Below, one piece after another: positions 45,398 to 57,041 of a stretch of DNA of 64,000 bases. Position numbers and translations under genes: made by a program. The DNA comes from Domibacillus enclensis (GTDB lineage: Bacteria; Bacillota; Bacilli; Bacillales; Domibacillaceae). The stretch spans positions 62,001 through 126,000 of the forward strand of contig NZ_FTLX01000004.1 in assembly GCF_900156125.1 (NCBI RefSeq), written 5' to 3'. Below the pieces are notes generated by a model. The model was not told the origin of the DNA and made no database searches. It was given only the letters and a program-made list of their open reading frames with translations. How positions within the stretch are numbered: the first letter of the stretch is position 1; every line of letters starts with the position of its first letter.

Positions 45398-47590
45398 ATG
45401 CAATTTTTAACAGATCGACTATTAAAAGGATTGAATCCTGAACAGCAGGAAGCTGTTAAAACGACGGAAGGACCTCTTCTGATTATGGCAGGGGCTGGCT
45501 CCGGTAAAACGCGCGTCCTGACACACCGGATTGCGTATTTAATTGTTGAAAAAGAAGTGAATCCGTACAATATACTGGCGCTGACGTTTACGAATAAAGC
45601 GGCGCGTGAAATGAAAGACCGGATTGGCGCTCTGCTTGGAGGAGCGTCCGAAGAAATCTGGATGTCCACATTCCACTCGATGTGTGTGCGTATTTTGCGC
45701 CGTGACATCGACCGGATCGGCTACAGCCGGAACTTTACGATTTTAGATACAGCAGATCAGCTGTCAGTGCTAAAAAGTATTTTAAAGGATCAGAACATTG
45801 ACCCGAAGAAGTTTGATCCCCGAGCACTGCTTGGAGCGATCAGTTCATCGAAAAATATCCTTGTGGACGCGGCCGCTTTTGCACGTCAGCAGGGCGGCTA
45901 TATGGATAAGGTTACATCCGATGTGTACACTGAATATGAAAAGCGCCTGAAGAAAAACAATGCGCTCGATTTTGACGATTTAATTATGCTGACGATCCGC
46001 TTGTTTGAGCGGGTGCCGGAAGTGCTGGAGTTTTACCAGCGCAAGTTTCAGTATATTCATGTGGACGAGTATCAGGACACGAATAAATCGCAGTATACAC
46101 TTGTCAAGCAGCTGGCGAGCCGGTTTCAAAACCTTTGTGTGGTCGGGGACAGCGATCAGTCTATTTATCGCTGGCGCGGAGCGGACATCGCCAATATTTT
46201 ATCGTTTGAAAAAGATTATCCGCATGCGAAAGCGATCTTTTTAGAGCAGAATTACCGCTCGACCAAGCGCATCTTGCAGGCAGCCAATGAAGTAATCGAA
46301 AACAATTCAAACCGGAAGCCGAAAAAGCTCTGGACGGAAAACAGCGATGGGAAAAAAATCGCGTATTTCCGGGCGGACAGTGAGCGGACGGAAGCAGAAT
46401 TTGTAGCAGGCAAAATAAAAGAAATCGCAGCAGCCGGTCGAAAGCAGTCGGACTTCGCGGTGCTGTACCGCACGAATGCACAGTCCCGTTTAATTGAGGA
46501 AACGTTGATGAAATCAAACATTGACTATACGATTGTCGGCGGCATAAAGTTCTATGACCGGAAAGAAATTAAAGACTTGCTTGCTTACTTGCGCTTAATT
46601 GCGAATCCGGATGACGACATTAGCTTAACGAGGGTCATTAACGTGCCGAAGCGAGGGCTTGGCTCCACATCGCTTGATAAAATTGCCCGATATGCGCAGG
46701 AGCATGACATTTCCATGTACAAGGCGCTGGCCGAGGTGGACTTTATCGGATTAAGCGGGAAAGCCGCCAATGCAGCAGCGGACTTCCGCGACATTATTCA
46801 CATTTACACGCAGCAGCAGGAGTACTTGTCCGTTTCAGAGCTTGTGGAGCAGGTGATTGACCGGACCGGCTATGTCGACATGCTGGCAGCGGAGAAAACG
46901 ATTGAAGCACAAACACGAATTGAGAATATTGAAGAGTTTTTGTCTGTTACGAAATCGTTTGAAGACAACAGCGAGGACAAAACGCTGGTTGCCTTTTTAA
47001 CAGACCTGGCACTGGTGGCGGATATCGATCAGCTCGGCAAAGAAGAGGATCCGACAGAATCGGTCGTGTTAATGACGCTTCATTCCGCTAAAGGGCTTGA
47101 ATTCCCCGTCGTTTTCTTAATCGGCATGGAGGAAGGCGTCTTCCCGCACAGCCGGTCCCTAATGGATGAGGAAGAAATGGAAGAAGAACGCCGCCTCGCG
47201 TACGTTGGCATTACACGCGCAGAAAACGAGCTGTACATCACAAACGCGGAAATGCGGACGCTTTATGGCCGGACGAACATGAACCCGGTCTCAAGGTTTA
47301 TCAGTGAAATTCCGGAAGAACTGCTGGAAGCTGAAAATCCGAAGCGGCAGCCGAGAAAACAAATGCCATTCGGCCAAAAAGCACGGCCGGCTGTTACACG
47401 TCCGCCAAGCAATGCGGCGGAGCAGCTGAACTGGCGTGTTGGCGATAAAGCCTCCCACAAAAAATGGGGAACGGGAACCGTTGTGGCGGTGAAGGGAAGC
47501 GGCGACAGCACCGAGCTTGATATTGCGTTTCCAAGTCCAACAGGCATTAAGCGGCTTCTCGCGCAATTTGCGCCGATTGAAAAAGGATAA
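45398..47590 (+). CDS. pcrA: ATP-dependent DNA helicase PcrA
   Basis: A 730-residue SF1A 3'-5' helicase of the UvrD/Rep/PcrA group, needed for replication, repair and removal of RecA. Helicase motifs in order: Q-motif LNPEQQEAV, Walker [27 protein letters not shown], Walker [33 protein letters not shown], and [19 protein letters not shown]. The C-terminal ~60 residues form the RNA-polymerase-binding Tudor-like domain ([20 protein letters not shown]). Gap to ligA is 24 nt. Confidence 0.97.
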   Translation: MQFLTDRLLKGLNPEQQEAVKTTEGPLLIMAGAGSGKTRVLTHRIAYLIVEKEVNPYNILALTFTNKAAREMKDRIGALLGGASEEIWMSTFHSMCVRILRRDIDRIGYSRNFTILDTADQLSVLKSILKDQNIDPKKFDPRALLGAISSSKNILVDAAAFARQQGGYMDKVTSDVYTEYEKRLKKNNALDFDDLIMLTIRLFERVPEVLEFYQRKFQYIHVDEYQDTNKSQYTLVKQLASRFQNLCVVGDSDQSIYRWRGADIANILSFEKDYPHAKAIFLEQNYRSTKRILQAANEVIENNSNRKPKKLWTENSDGKKIAYFRADSERTEAEFVAGKIKEIAAAGRKQSDFAVLYRTNAQSRLIEETLMKSNIDYTIVGGIKFYDRKEIKDLLAYLRLIANPDDDISLTRVINVPKRGLGSTSLDKIARYAQEHDISMYKALAEVDFIGLSGKAANAAADFRDIIHIYTQQQEYLSVSELVEQVIDRTGYVDMLAAEKTIEAQTRIENIEEFLSVTKSFEDNSEDKTLVAFLTDLALVADIDQLGKEEDPTESVVLMTLHSAKGLEFPVVFLIGMEEGVFPHSRSLMDEEEMEEERRLAYVGITRAENELYITNAEMRTLYGRTNMNPVSRFISEIPEELLEAENPKRQPRKQMPFGQKARPAVTRPPSNAAEQLNWRVGDKASHKKWGTGTVVAVKGSGDSTELDIAFPSPTGIKRLLAQFAPIEKG

Positions 47591-47599
47591 GCGGATTGA

Positions 47600-49624
<2,025 letters not shown>

Positions 49625-49637
49625 GAGGTGGCTTTTT

Positions 49638-50807
49638 TTGAAAAAGAAATGGGTTCTGGCGGCGGTGTCTGCCATGTTGCTTGCAAGCGGGTGTGCGCCG
49701 GCGCTGCAGAACGATGATGAGGTAACACAGGAGAATGGGGACGAAACAACAGCTGTTATACCGACCTATCAAATATCGGAAAATTTTTACCGCACTATTG
49801 TCCCGTTTGAACCGGGAAAAGCTCGCGGCCTGGTAGTGTCCAATCTAAACACGCGCCATGATATCGTGGAATTTGAAACCGGCTTGATGAGAATCGCGCA
49901 GGAAAACTTTTCTCCGGAAAGCTTTTTCTTTCAAGAAGGACAGGTGCTGGAGGAGGGTGTTGTCCGTTCATGGCTAAGCCGGAAATACACGGACGCCCAG
50001 CTGAAGGAACAGGAATTGACGGCAGAGGAAAACCTCGGGCTAAACCCTGTTGATTCAGGCGAAGGATCAGTAGACGAACGAAATGAGCGCGCGCCCATTT
50101 ATTTAGCGCATATTATGGAGCAGGATTATTTAACGAAAAAAGAAGATAATTCTCTTCAGCTTGATGGAGTGGTCATCGGGCTGGCGCTTAATTCTGTGCA
50201 TTATTACCAGAAGGAAGCATATGGAGCGCAGTACGAATTTACGATCCCGGACGAAAAGATCGAAGAAGAAGGGAAAAAGATGGCCGCTCAGGTCGCCTCC
50301 CGCCTGAGGTCCATGGACAAAACGAAAAATATTCCTGTAACGATCGCTTTATTCCAGCAGGCTCCACAAAACTCGGTCACAGCAGGCAATTTTATTGCAT
50401 ACACACATCTTGATGCAGGAGATGGAGAAATCTCAGACTGGAAAGCCATCGATGAAGAGTATGTGCTGTTCCCGTCGAGTACAGCGGAAGAAAACCATCG
50501 TGAGGATTCCACCTACTTTGCGAACTTCAAGCAGGACATTGAAACGTACTTCGATAATTTCAACGGTGTGATTGGCCGTGGACTTTACAGCGGTGAAGAG
50601 CTGACAGGATTGAAGATCGAAATCCCGATTCAATTTTACGGGAAAGCGGAAGCGATTGGCTTCACGCAGTATGTGACGGGTCTCGTCATGGAGCATTTTC
50701 CGGCTTACATTCCAGTAGAAGTAAGCATTACATCAACGAGCGGCACCGAAGCGCTTATAGTAAAAGAAGCCAATGCGGAAGAACCGTATGTGCATATTTA
50801 TGAGTAA
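49638..50807 (+). CDS. camS: CamS-family sex-pheromone-like lipoprotein
   Basis: A 389-residue lipoprotein. A TTG start 7 nt after GAGGTG gives LKKKWVLAAVSAMLLASGCA with the lipobox LASGC; the in-frame ATG at 49608 lies inside ligA. The family includes B. subtilis YerH and staphylococcal CamS, whose signal peptide yields a peptide pheromone for enterococcal plasmids; the cellular role of the protein is unclear. Conserved parts are PTYQISENFYRTIVPF and KARGLVVSN. Its position after ligA is conserved. Confidence 0.88.
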   Translation: MKKKWVLAAVSAMLLASGCAPALQNDDEVTQENGDETTAVIPTYQISENFYRTIVPFEPGKARGLVVSNLNTRHDIVEFETGLMRIAQENFSPESFFFQEGQVLEEGVVRSWLSRKYTDAQLKEQELTAEENLGLNPVDSGEGSVDERNERAPIYLAHIMEQDYLTKKEDNSLQLDGVVIGLALNSVHYYQKEAYGAQYEFTIPDEKIEEEGKKMAAQVASRLRSMDKTKNIPVTIALFQQAPQNSVTAGNFIAYTHLDAGDGEISDWKAIDEEYVLFPSSTAEENHREDSTYFANFKQDIETYFDNFNGVIGRGLYSGEELTGLKIEIPIQFYGKAEAIGFTQYVTGLVMEHFPAYIPVEVSITSTSGTEALIVKEANAEEPYVHIYE

Positions 50808-50899
50808 AAAAGGAAAAGTGAAAGAGATAGATTATTCCAAAAGGTGTGTACTTGTTTTTAGGAGTATGATATAGTTATCGCAATTCAATATCGTGTAAG

Positions 50900-51068
50900 A
50901 ATTGGTGCCAGGCTGAGGCCTGGCTTAAAAGGGAAGAACGGTGTGAGTCCGTCGCTGTCCCGCAACTGTAACTCGGAGTGAATCACAGAAGCCACTGTCA
51001 ATAGACGGGAAGGCGTGAGGAACATTGATGAGAAGCCAGGAGACCTGCCAACTTCTAAGTACACACCA
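50900..51068 (+). promoter_or_regulatory. Cobalamin (B12) riboswitch
   Basis: P1 is TTGGTG (50902-50907) with CACCAA (51062-51067). The core has GGGAAGAACGGTGTGAGTCC, the GCTGTCCCGCAACTGTAA stretch, GCCACTGT, GGGAAGGCG and the B12 box AAGCCAGGAGACCTGCC at 51033-51049. The CACC of P1 can instead form a hairpin with GGTG (51062-51094), an obvious switch. A terminator lies before metE. High adenosylcobalamin should turn off the B12-independent methionine synthase. Confidence 0.95.
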
Positions 51069-51171
51069 AATACCTACGTGGAAATAGGTGGTGACCATTC
51101 AATGTACGTCAAACGAGTTATGAGCAGTATCGCTGCATGCTTTTTTTAGCGTGTCTTTAACTTGATTGTAT

Positions 51172-51204
51172 AAGCCATCTTCCATTCGTGAAGATGGCTT
51201 TTTT
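51172..51204 (+). terminator. Riboswitch-linked terminator before metE
   Basis: A perfect 11-bp stem AAGCCATCTTC/GAAGATGGCTT with a CATTCGT loop and Ts, 28 nt before the metE ATG. Confidence 0.88.
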
Positions 51205-51231
51205 GTGTTGAAAAATAAAGGAGGCGGAAAA

Positions 51232-53520
51232 ATGAAAGCAGTGAGTACAGCAATTGGATATCCGTATATCGGAGAAAACAGAGAGTGGAAACGGTATGTA
51301 GAAGCGTTTTGGAAGAAAGATCTTTCAGAAGCTGATTTTGCGCTGAAGATGAAGGAGCTTCGCTTGAAGCAAGTGAAACACCAGCAGTCGCTTGGAATGG
51401 ATCTCGTGACAACAGGCGATTTTACTTTATACGACCGGATGCTTGATGTATCGACGATGTTCGGAATGGTGCCTGACCGCTATGGCTGGCAGGGAGGCCG
51501 CGTGGATGTATCCACGTATTATGCGATGGCGCGGGGAACGGCGGATGCTGTTGCTTCTGAAATGACAAAATGGTTCAACACGAATTATCACTACATTGTG
51601 CCTGAATATGATGGGAAGACGCTGCAATTAACGGAAAATTATCTTCTGACCCACTTTGAAGAAGCGAAAAATGAGCTGGGCATCATCACAAAGCCAACCT
51701 TGATCGGTCCCTATACGTTTGTTCAACTAACAAAAGGATACGATAAAACATCAAAGGCTGCGTTTGTGCTACAGCTGATTTCCCTTTATGCAGCTGTCAT
51801 TCAGCAGCTGGCCGATGCCGGGGCAGAGTGGATTCAGCTGGAGGAGCCGGCATTTGCACAGTCACTGGACGCAGAGGATGTGAAGCTGATACAGGAGATT
51901 TACAAGCAGCTGGCGCAAGAGGCACCAGAAGCCAGGCTGATGCTGCAAACGTATTTTCAAGCGTTATCCGCCTACGGAGAATTATCTAAGCTGCCGGTGG
52001 CTGGAATTGGGCTTGATTTCGTCCATGGAGCAGAAGAAAATATGGAGTCTCTCCGTACAGACGGCTTTCCACAGGACAAAGTGCTCGGGATTGGCATTGT
52101 GAATGGGCGCGATGTCTGGCGGGCGGATCTGGCAGAAAAAGCAGAAGCCATCAAGGCGGTTTTATCATTAAGTGATGCGCAGGAAGTATGGATTCAGTCT
52201 TCCTGCAGCCTGCAGCATGTTCCCGTAACGACTCAGTCTGAAACACAGCTTGAGCCAGTGTTGAAGAATGCCCTGGCTTTTGCGGATGAGAAGATTGTGG
52301 AGCTGACACAGTTGTGTGCGTACGCTCGTGAAGGACAATGGTCCGGAAATAAGAGTGTCTCAGAAAGCATGGAAGCCATTGAAGCACTGAAGCAGCATGA
52401 AGTAAGGAAAAATGAGCGTGTGAAAAAGCTTGTTTCAGAAGTAAAGGAAGAGCATTTTTCCCGTCCAATGCCGTTTAAAGAGCGTCAATCCGTGCAGAAA
52501 CAAGCACTGCAATTACCGGATTTTCCAACGACGACAATCGGAAGTTTTCCGCAGTCAGCTGAGGTGAAGCGCACACGAAAAGCGTGGCGTCAAAGCAAGA
52601 TGACAAACGAAGAATATGCTGAATTTGTGAGGAAGGAAACAGCACGCTGGATTCGCATACAAGAGGAGATCGGGCTGGATGTTTTTGTTCACGGCGAATT
52701 TGAGCGGACGGACATGGTGGAATATTTCGGTGAAAAGCTGACCGGCTTTGCATTTACGGAAAAGGCATGGGTGGTTTCATACGGATCACGCTGTGTAAAA
52801 CCGCCGATTATTTACGGAGATGTGGAATGGACAGCACCGATGACACTGAAGGAAGTAGCAGAAGCACAAGCGCTGACCTCTAAATATGTAAAAGGAATGC
52901 TTACAGGCCCGGTGACTATTTTAAATTGGTCCTTTGTGCGTGACGACTTATCGCGGGAGCAGGTAGCCAATCAAATTGCTTTAGCCCTAAAAGAAGAAGT
53001 CCAGGCGCTGGAACAAGCGGGCATTGCCATTATTCAAGTAGATGAACCGGCATTACGCGAAGGGCTGCCGCTTCGAAAGGAACAGTGGAACGATTACCTG
53101 GCATGGGGAGTCAATGCGTTCAAGCTCGCCACATCCGGTGTGAAAAACGAAACACAGATTCATACGCATATGTGCTATTGCGAGTTTAATGATTTCATCG
53201 AGCCGATTCGTGCCCTTGACGCGGATGTTATCTCCATTGAAACGTCGAGAAGCCATGGCGAGCTGATCGATTCATTAAAGCAACATCCATATGAGCTGGG
53301 CATTGGTCTTGGTGTGTACGATATTCACAGTCCGCGCGTGCCCGACATAGAAGAAATCGATACGATTTTGAATGACAGCCTGGCCGTTATTTCAACGGAA
53401 CAATTTTGGGTGAACCCGGATTGCGGCCTGAAAACACGCGGAGAAGAAGAAACGGTTGCTTCCTTGAAAAATATGGTGGAAGCGGCTAAAAAGCTGCGCC
53501 GTCAAAAACAACCGGTATAA
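51232..53520 (+). CDS. metE: Cobalamin-independent methionine synthase
   Basis: A 762-residue MetE that moves a methyl group from 5-methyltetrahydrofolate-triglutamate to homocysteine. It has two TIM barrels: an N-terminal evolved copy (~1-390) and a catalytic C-terminal half beginning FPTTTIGSFPQSAEVKRTR. Zinc ligands are in HTHMCYCEF (H and C) and NPDCGLKTRG (C). The frame is open from 51166, but GGAGGCGG fixes ATG 51232. Control by the B12 riboswitch implies that the organism can also obtain B12 and use MetH. Confidence 0.97.
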   Translation: MKAVSTAIGYPYIGENREWKRYVEAFWKKDLSEADFALKMKELRLKQVKHQQSLGMDLVTTGDFTLYDRMLDVSTMFGMVPDRYGWQGGRVDVSTYYAMARGTADAVASEMTKWFNTNYHYIVPEYDGKTLQLTENYLLTHFEEAKNELGIITKPTLIGPYTFVQLTKGYDKTSKAAFVLQLISLYAAVIQQLADAGAEWIQLEEPAFAQSLDAEDVKLIQEIYKQLAQEAPEARLMLQTYFQALSAYGELSKLPVAGIGLDFVHGAEENMESLRTDGFPQDKVLGIGIVNGRDVWRADLAEKAEAIKAVLSLSDAQEVWIQSSCSLQHVPVTTQSETQLEPVLKNALAFADEKIVELTQLCAYAREGQWSGNKSVSESMEAIEALKQHEVRKNERVKKLVSEVKEEHFSRPMPFKERQSVQKQALQLPDFPTTTIGSFPQSAEVKRTRKAWRQSKMTNEEYAEFVRKETARWIRIQEEIGLDVFVHGEFERTDMVEYFGEKLTGFAFTEKAWVVSYGSRCVKPPIIYGDVEWTAPMTLKEVAEAQALTSKYVKGMLTGPVTILNWSFVRDDLSREQVANQIALALKEEVQALEQAGIAIIQVDEPALREGLPLRKEQWNDYLAWGVNAFKLATSGVKNETQIHTHMCYCEFNDFIEPIRALDADVISIETSRSHGELIDSLKQHPYELGIGLGVYDIHSPRVPDIEEIDTILNDSLAVISTEQFWVNPDCGLKTRGEEETVASLKNMVEAAKKLRRQKQPV

Positions 53521-53568
53521 CAAGCCGACTGAGAAGAGAGTTCCTTCTTCATGGCAAAATAATGAGAG

Positions 53569-53601
53569 ACAAGGCGCAATTCCACGTGAATTGCGCCTTG
53601 T
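53569..53601 (+). repeat. Palindromic intergenic repeat after metE
   Basis: ACAAGGCGCAATT/AATTGCGCCTTGT form a 13-bp stem around CCACGTG. A partial second copy (TTCCACGTATTTGCGCC) follows. There is no T-tract. It looks like a dispersed palindromic element, and could serve as a terminator for metE. Confidence 0.6.
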
Positions 53602-53673
53602 TCCACGTATTTGCGCCATCAGAGAACTGACTAGCCCGCAGTTCTTTTCTTTTTATTAGCTTAAACAAAAATT

Positions 53674-53689
53674 GTTGCATAAGAGCAAC
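53674..53689 (+). promoter_or_regulatory. Inverted repeat in the zupT promoter region
   Basis: GTTGC-ATAAGA-GCAAC overlaps a possible -35 (TTGTTG, 53672-53677), with CATACA 18 bp further on. Size and symmetry are like the operators of MntR/DtxR-type metal regulators, but no specific consensus is matched. Confidence 0.35.
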
Positions 53690-53730
53690 TTTTAGCATAC
53701 ACTAATAAAAAAGTACAGAGGAGGGCTCAG

Positions 53731-54540
53731 ATGGACGGGAATGTGCTATTGGCATTCGGGTTAACATTGTTAGCCGGTTTAGCGACAGGAATTGGAAGTG
53801 CGCTGGCGTTTTTCACATCACGGACGAATACAAAATTTCTTGCCTGGGCGCTCGGGTTTTCAGCAGGCGTCATGATTTACGTATCGATGATCGAAATTTT
53901 CGTAAAAGCAAAGGATGCCCTTGTTTTAGAGCATGGAGACAAAACAGGGTACTGGCTGACCGTCATTGGATTTTTTGCGGGTATTGTTGTCATCGCGATT
54001 ATTGATAAATTTATCCCATCTTCAGGGAATCCGCATGAAACAAAAACAGTAGAAGAATTTCACGAAGAACCGGAACGCGACGAATATGCACGTCTGAAAA
54101 AAATGGGGGTCTTTACGGCCATTGCCATTGCGATTCATAACTTTCCAGAGGGTATCGCGACATTTGCTTCGGCTCTCCAGGACCCAAGCCTTGGAATTGC
54201 CATTGCGATTGCGGTGGCTATTCACAATATTCCAGAGGGCATCGCGGTCGCGGTACCGCTTTACTTCGCAACGGGCGACCGAAAAAAAGCGTTTAAGTGG
54301 TCATTTTTGTCAGGCTTATCGGAGCCGGTCGGCGCACTTGTTGCCTGGCTCATTTTAATGCCGTATTTAACCGATACGATGTTTGGCATGATTTTCGCCG
54401 GTGTTGCGGGAATCATGGTGTTTATTTCACTCGATGAATTGCTGCCGGCTGCACAGAAATATGACCAGACCCACCTGGCGATTTACGGAGTTGTCTCCGG
54501 CATGGCGGTCATGGCGATTAGCCTGCTGCTGCTTTTATAA
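53731..54540 (+). CDS. zupT: ZIP-family metal transporter
   Basis: A 269-residue membrane protein with about eight spans, similar to ZupT. Metal-pathway motifs are GFSAGVMIYVS in TM2, HNFPEGIATFAS in TM4 and HNIPEGIAVAVP in TM5; an acidic, histidine-containing cytosolic loop (~97-120) lies between. It should take up zinc and possibly manganese or iron. GAGGAGGG precedes the ATG. Monocistronic, with a terminator just after the stop. Confidence 0.9.
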   Translation: MDGNVLLAFGLTLLAGLATGIGSALAFFTSRTNTKFLAWALGFSAGVMIYVSMIEIFVKAKDALVLEHGDKTGYWLTVIGFFAGIVVIAIIDKFIPSSGNPHETKTVEEFHEEPERDEYARLKKMGVFTAIAIAIHNFPEGIATFASALQDPSLGIAIAIAVAIHNIPEGIAVAVPLYFATGDRKKAFKWSFLSGLSEPVGALVAWLILMPYLTDTMFGMIFAGVAGIMVFISLDELLPAAQKYDQTHLAIYGVVSGMAVMAISLLLLL

Positions 54541-54551
54541 TAAAAACGACG

Positions 54552-54581
54552 AAGACAGAAGAGCCATTCTTCTGTCTTTTT
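54552..54581 (+). terminator. Intrinsic terminator after zupT
   Basis: AAGACAGAAGA/TCTTCTGTCTT with a short loop and Ts. ATGCTGTTGAA follows at 54582. Confidence 0.85.
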
Positions 54582-54679
54582 ATGCTGTTGAAAAAAGAAT
54601 GTGTCAATGAAAAGCAGGTGACTACTTTTCTTTTTCAACGCTGCTGTGCTTGCGCAAACACGGTTTGGGCGGCTTCTGC

Positions 54680-54782
54680 AGGACTTCGCGTTCGGAGGGG
54701 CGGGCGGTGAGCTAACTTTTGTCGCTACGCTCCAAAAGTGGATCTCACCTAACCCGCTGATCCCTCCCGAGTCTCCGTCCTT
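54680..54782 (-). repeat. Degenerate GC-rich Bacillaceae intergenic repeat, copy 1
   Basis: Contains GGGCGGGCGGTGAGC, TCTCACCTAACCCGCTGATC and GAGTCTCCGTCC, recognisable as the common repeat whose other strand reads CGGAGACTC...AGGTGAGA...GCTCACCGCCCGCCC in many Bacillus genomes (from memory). Confidence 0.55.
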
Positions 54783-54962
54783 AGTGAGGAGGGAAAGCAA
54801 CTGGTAAAATCCTAAAAAAGGGCTTTTTGAAGGGGAGACCAACAAACCACTATCTATTATTCGTATAAAAAAGAAAAGGTGCTTCTCATACAAGCCACTC
54901 GTTAGTCGTTGAAAACAAGCCGTTTTCAAACTTTTTATCCTCCCTGTTTCATTAGGACCACA

Positions 54963-55085
54963 ACGGGCGGAGGGAGGCCGGCGAAGACTCCCACTGGACG
55001 AGCGGACAGGCTGAAACAGCCATGGTTTTCGGGCTGGTTCAGCGATCGCCCAGCAGGAAAGCGAAGCCGGCAGCCCGGAGCCCCT
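54963..55085 (+). repeat. Degenerate GC-rich Bacillaceae intergenic repeat, copy 2
   Basis: ACGGGCGGAGGGAGGCCGGC, GAAGACTCCCACTGGACGAG and CAGGAAAGCGAAGCCGGCAG follow the same element in the opposite orientation to copy 1, strongly diverged. Confidence 0.45.
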
Positions 55086-55204
55086 GATTGTGCTTTTCCA
55101 AGAAAAAAGAAGAATCAAAGCCTTCAGCTGCTAGATTGTTCGGATTCAATAGCTGTCCTCATTGTGATGGACTAGCTGTTTTTTATTCTTTTTAAAAAAA
55201 ATGG

Positions 55205-55262
55205 TTGGCAAACAAAACAATCTGTTATACAATACAAATTGTAAAAGACAATCTGTTTTATA
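55205..55262 (+). promoter_or_regulatory. aceA: aceA promoter with duplicated operator-like motif
   Basis: TTGGCA (55205-55210), a 17-bp spacer and TACAAT (55228-55233). The motif ACAATCTGTTATA (55217-55229) is repeated as ACAATCTGTTTTATA (55248-55262), 31 bp apart, across the -10 and start region. It may be a repressor site. Confidence 0.55.
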
Positions 55263-55281
55263 ACAAGGGGGATGTTTTAAA

Positions 55282-56571
55282 ATGGGAAACACGAAACAGC
55301 AACGGGTGGATCAGCTTCAGCAATCATGGGAGAAGGAATCAAGATGGCAGGGAATTCAGCGTCCGTACTCTGCAGAAGAAGTCATCAAACTGCGCGGGTC
55401 TATCGATATCGAGCATACACTGGCCAAACGCGGCGCTGACAAACTATGGAGTCTGGTAAACGAGGAACCTTTCGTGAATGCGCTTGGCGCACTGACGGGC
55501 AATCAAGCTGTGCAACAAGTAAAGGCAGGATTGAAAGCGATTTATTTGAGCGGCTGGCAAGTAGCGGCAGATGCCAATCTGTCCGGTCACATGTACCCGG
55601 ATCAAAGCTTGTACCCGGCAAACAGCGTGCCGAGTGTTGTGAAACGCATTAATCAGGCACTTCAGCGGGCGGACCAAATTGCCCATATGGAACAGGATGA
55701 ATCCATCGATTATTTCGCGCCAATTGTCGCTGATGCCGAAGCGGGATTTGGCGGACAGCTTAACGTATTTGAACTGATGAAAAGCATGATTGAATCGGGC
55801 GCATCCGGCGTTCACTTTGAAGATCAGCTTTCTTCAGAGAAAAAATGCGGTCACCTGGGTGGAAAAGTATTGCTTCCAACACAGGTAGCGGTGAAAAACC
55901 TGATCGCGGCCCGTCTGGCGGCAGATGTTATGGGAGTGCCGACCGTTTTAATCGCTCGTACCGATGCCGATGCGGCGGACTTAATTACGAGTGACATCGA
56001 TCCGGCAGATAAAGAGTTCCTGACAGGAGAACGCACATCGGAAGGCTTTTACCGAACGAATGCAGGGATTGAGCAAGCGATTGCCCGCGGTTTGGCCTAT
56101 GCGCCGTACGCGGATATGATCTGGTGTGAAACGTCTGAGCCGAACCTTGAACAGGCGCAGCGCTTCGCTGATGCGATTCATGAAAAATTCCCGGGCAAGC
56201 TGCTTGCGTACAACTGCTCACCGTCGTTTAACTGGAAGGCAAAGCTTGACGACGAAACGATTGAAAAGTTCCAGGTGGAGATCGGCAAAATGGGCTACAA
56301 GTTCCAGTTTGTAACGCTTGCTGGCTTCCATGCCTTGAATCACAGCATGTTCCAGCTTGCCAATGGCTACAAAACACGCGGCATGGGTGCGTACTCGGAG
56401 CTGCAGCAAGCAGAATTTGATTCGGAAAAAGACGGGTACACCGCGACGCGCCACCAGCGCGAAGTAGGAACCGGCTACTTTGATGCCGTGTCGATGACCG
56501 TAACAGGAGGCCAGTCTTCAACGACTGCACTGAAAGGGTCAACCGAGGAAGAGCAGTTTCAAACAAGCTGA
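55282..56571 (+). CDS. aceA: Isocitrate lyase
   Basis: A 429-residue glyoxylate-shunt enzyme that splits isocitrate into succinate and glyoxylate. The catalytic signature KKCGHLGGK is at residues 187-195 with nucleophile C189; the metal-binding [10 protein letters not shown]-type segment ([10 protein letters not shown]) and [13 protein letters not shown] are intact. The short bacterial length is normal. No malate synthase lies beside it here, so aceB must be elsewhere or glyoxylate is handled differently. A TAACAAGGGGGATG ribosome-binding region precedes the ATG. Confidence 0.96.
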   Translation: MGNTKQQRVDQLQQSWEKESRWQGIQRPYSAEEVIKLRGSIDIEHTLAKRGADKLWSLVNEEPFVNALGALTGNQAVQQVKAGLKAIYLSGWQVAADANLSGHMYPDQSLYPANSVPSVVKRINQALQRADQIAHMEQDESIDYFAPIVADAEAGFGGQLNVFELMKSMIESGASGVHFEDQLSSEKKCGHLGGKVLLPTQVAVKNLIAARLAADVMGVPTVLIARTDADAADLITSDIDPADKEFLTGERTSEGFYRTNAGIEQAIARGLAYAPYADMIWCETSEPNLEQAQRFADAIHEKFPGKLLAYNCSPSFNWKAKLDDETIEKFQVEIGKMGYKFQFVTLAGFHALNHSMFQLANGYKTRGMGAYSELQQAEFDSEKDGYTATRHQREVGTGYFDAVSMTVTGGQSSTTALKGSTEEEQFQTS

Positions 56572-56627
56572 TTGTATACGAACAAAGGGATCTATCTTAC
56601 ATTGGGGGATGTATAATAGATGAAAGG

Positions 56628-56657
56628 CCGCCTTCATTTCGAAGGCGGTTCTTCTTT
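56628..56657 (+). terminator. Intrinsic terminator after aceA
   Basis: The stem CCGCCTTC/GAAGGCGG with an ATTTC loop and a T-rich tail. Confidence 0.82.
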
Positions 56658-56679
56658 TTGTTCACGAAGACAGAAATCA

Positions 56680-56688
56680 TGGTAAAAT
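56680..56688 (+). promoter_or_regulatory. Candidate extended -10 promoter of gatCAB
   Basis: TGGTAAAAT, the same extended -10 form as at position 65, located between the aceA terminator and gatC. Confidence 0.4.
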
Positions 56689-56738
56689 AAACTTTGTGCA
56701 ATTATTAGCGTACACATTTTTTACGGAGGTGGATTCCA

Positions 56739-57029
56739 TTGACGCGAATTTCAGAAGATCAGGTACGGCATGTAGCCCATTTGGCGCGCCTTGCTGTTAC
56801 AGACGAAGAAGTGCATACATTTACCGAGCAGCTTGATGCGATCATTACATTCGCTGAGCAGCTGAATGAGCTTGACACATCAAACGTGCTGCCGACGTCA
56901 CACGTTTTAAATATGAAGAACGTATTGCGCAAGGATGAATCAGCGCCAGGCCTTGACCGGGAAGACGTATTGAAAAACGCACCGGACCAGCAGGATGGCC
57001 AAATACGCGTACCGTCTATTATTGAGTAA
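56739..57029 (+). CDS. gatC: Glu/Asp-tRNA amidotransferase subunit C
   Basis: A 96-residue belt subunit that stabilises GatA and GatB in the complex converting Glu-tRNA(Gln) to Gln-tRNA(Gln). It begins [20 protein letters not shown], typical of GatC. The start is TTG at 56739, after a strong ACGGAGGTGG. It heads the gatCAB operon; this arrangement follows the camS side of the B. subtilis map. Confidence 0.95.
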   Translation: MTRISEDQVRHVAHLARLAVTDEEVHTFTEQLDAIITFAEQLNELDTSNVLPTSHVLNMKNVLRKDESAPGLDREDVLKNAPDQQDGQIRVPSIIE

Positions 57030-57041
57030 GGAGGAGAAACT

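Larger units (their letters stand above)
54582..55200. other. Gene-free region with GC-rich repeats
   Basis: A 600-nt stretch between zupT and aceA with no convincing gene. Minus-strand reading frames here are uninterrupted by chance across GC-rich repeat sequence and have no ribosome-binding site or protein-like composition. It contains two degenerate copies of a Bacillaceae intergenic element (54680-54782 and 54963-55085) in opposite orientation. Confidence 0.6.

Noticed and set aside
54483-55118. 211-codon minus-strand reading frame
   Set aside because: It overlaps the zupT end, a terminator and two intergenic repeats; composition is not protein-like and there is no ribosome-binding site.
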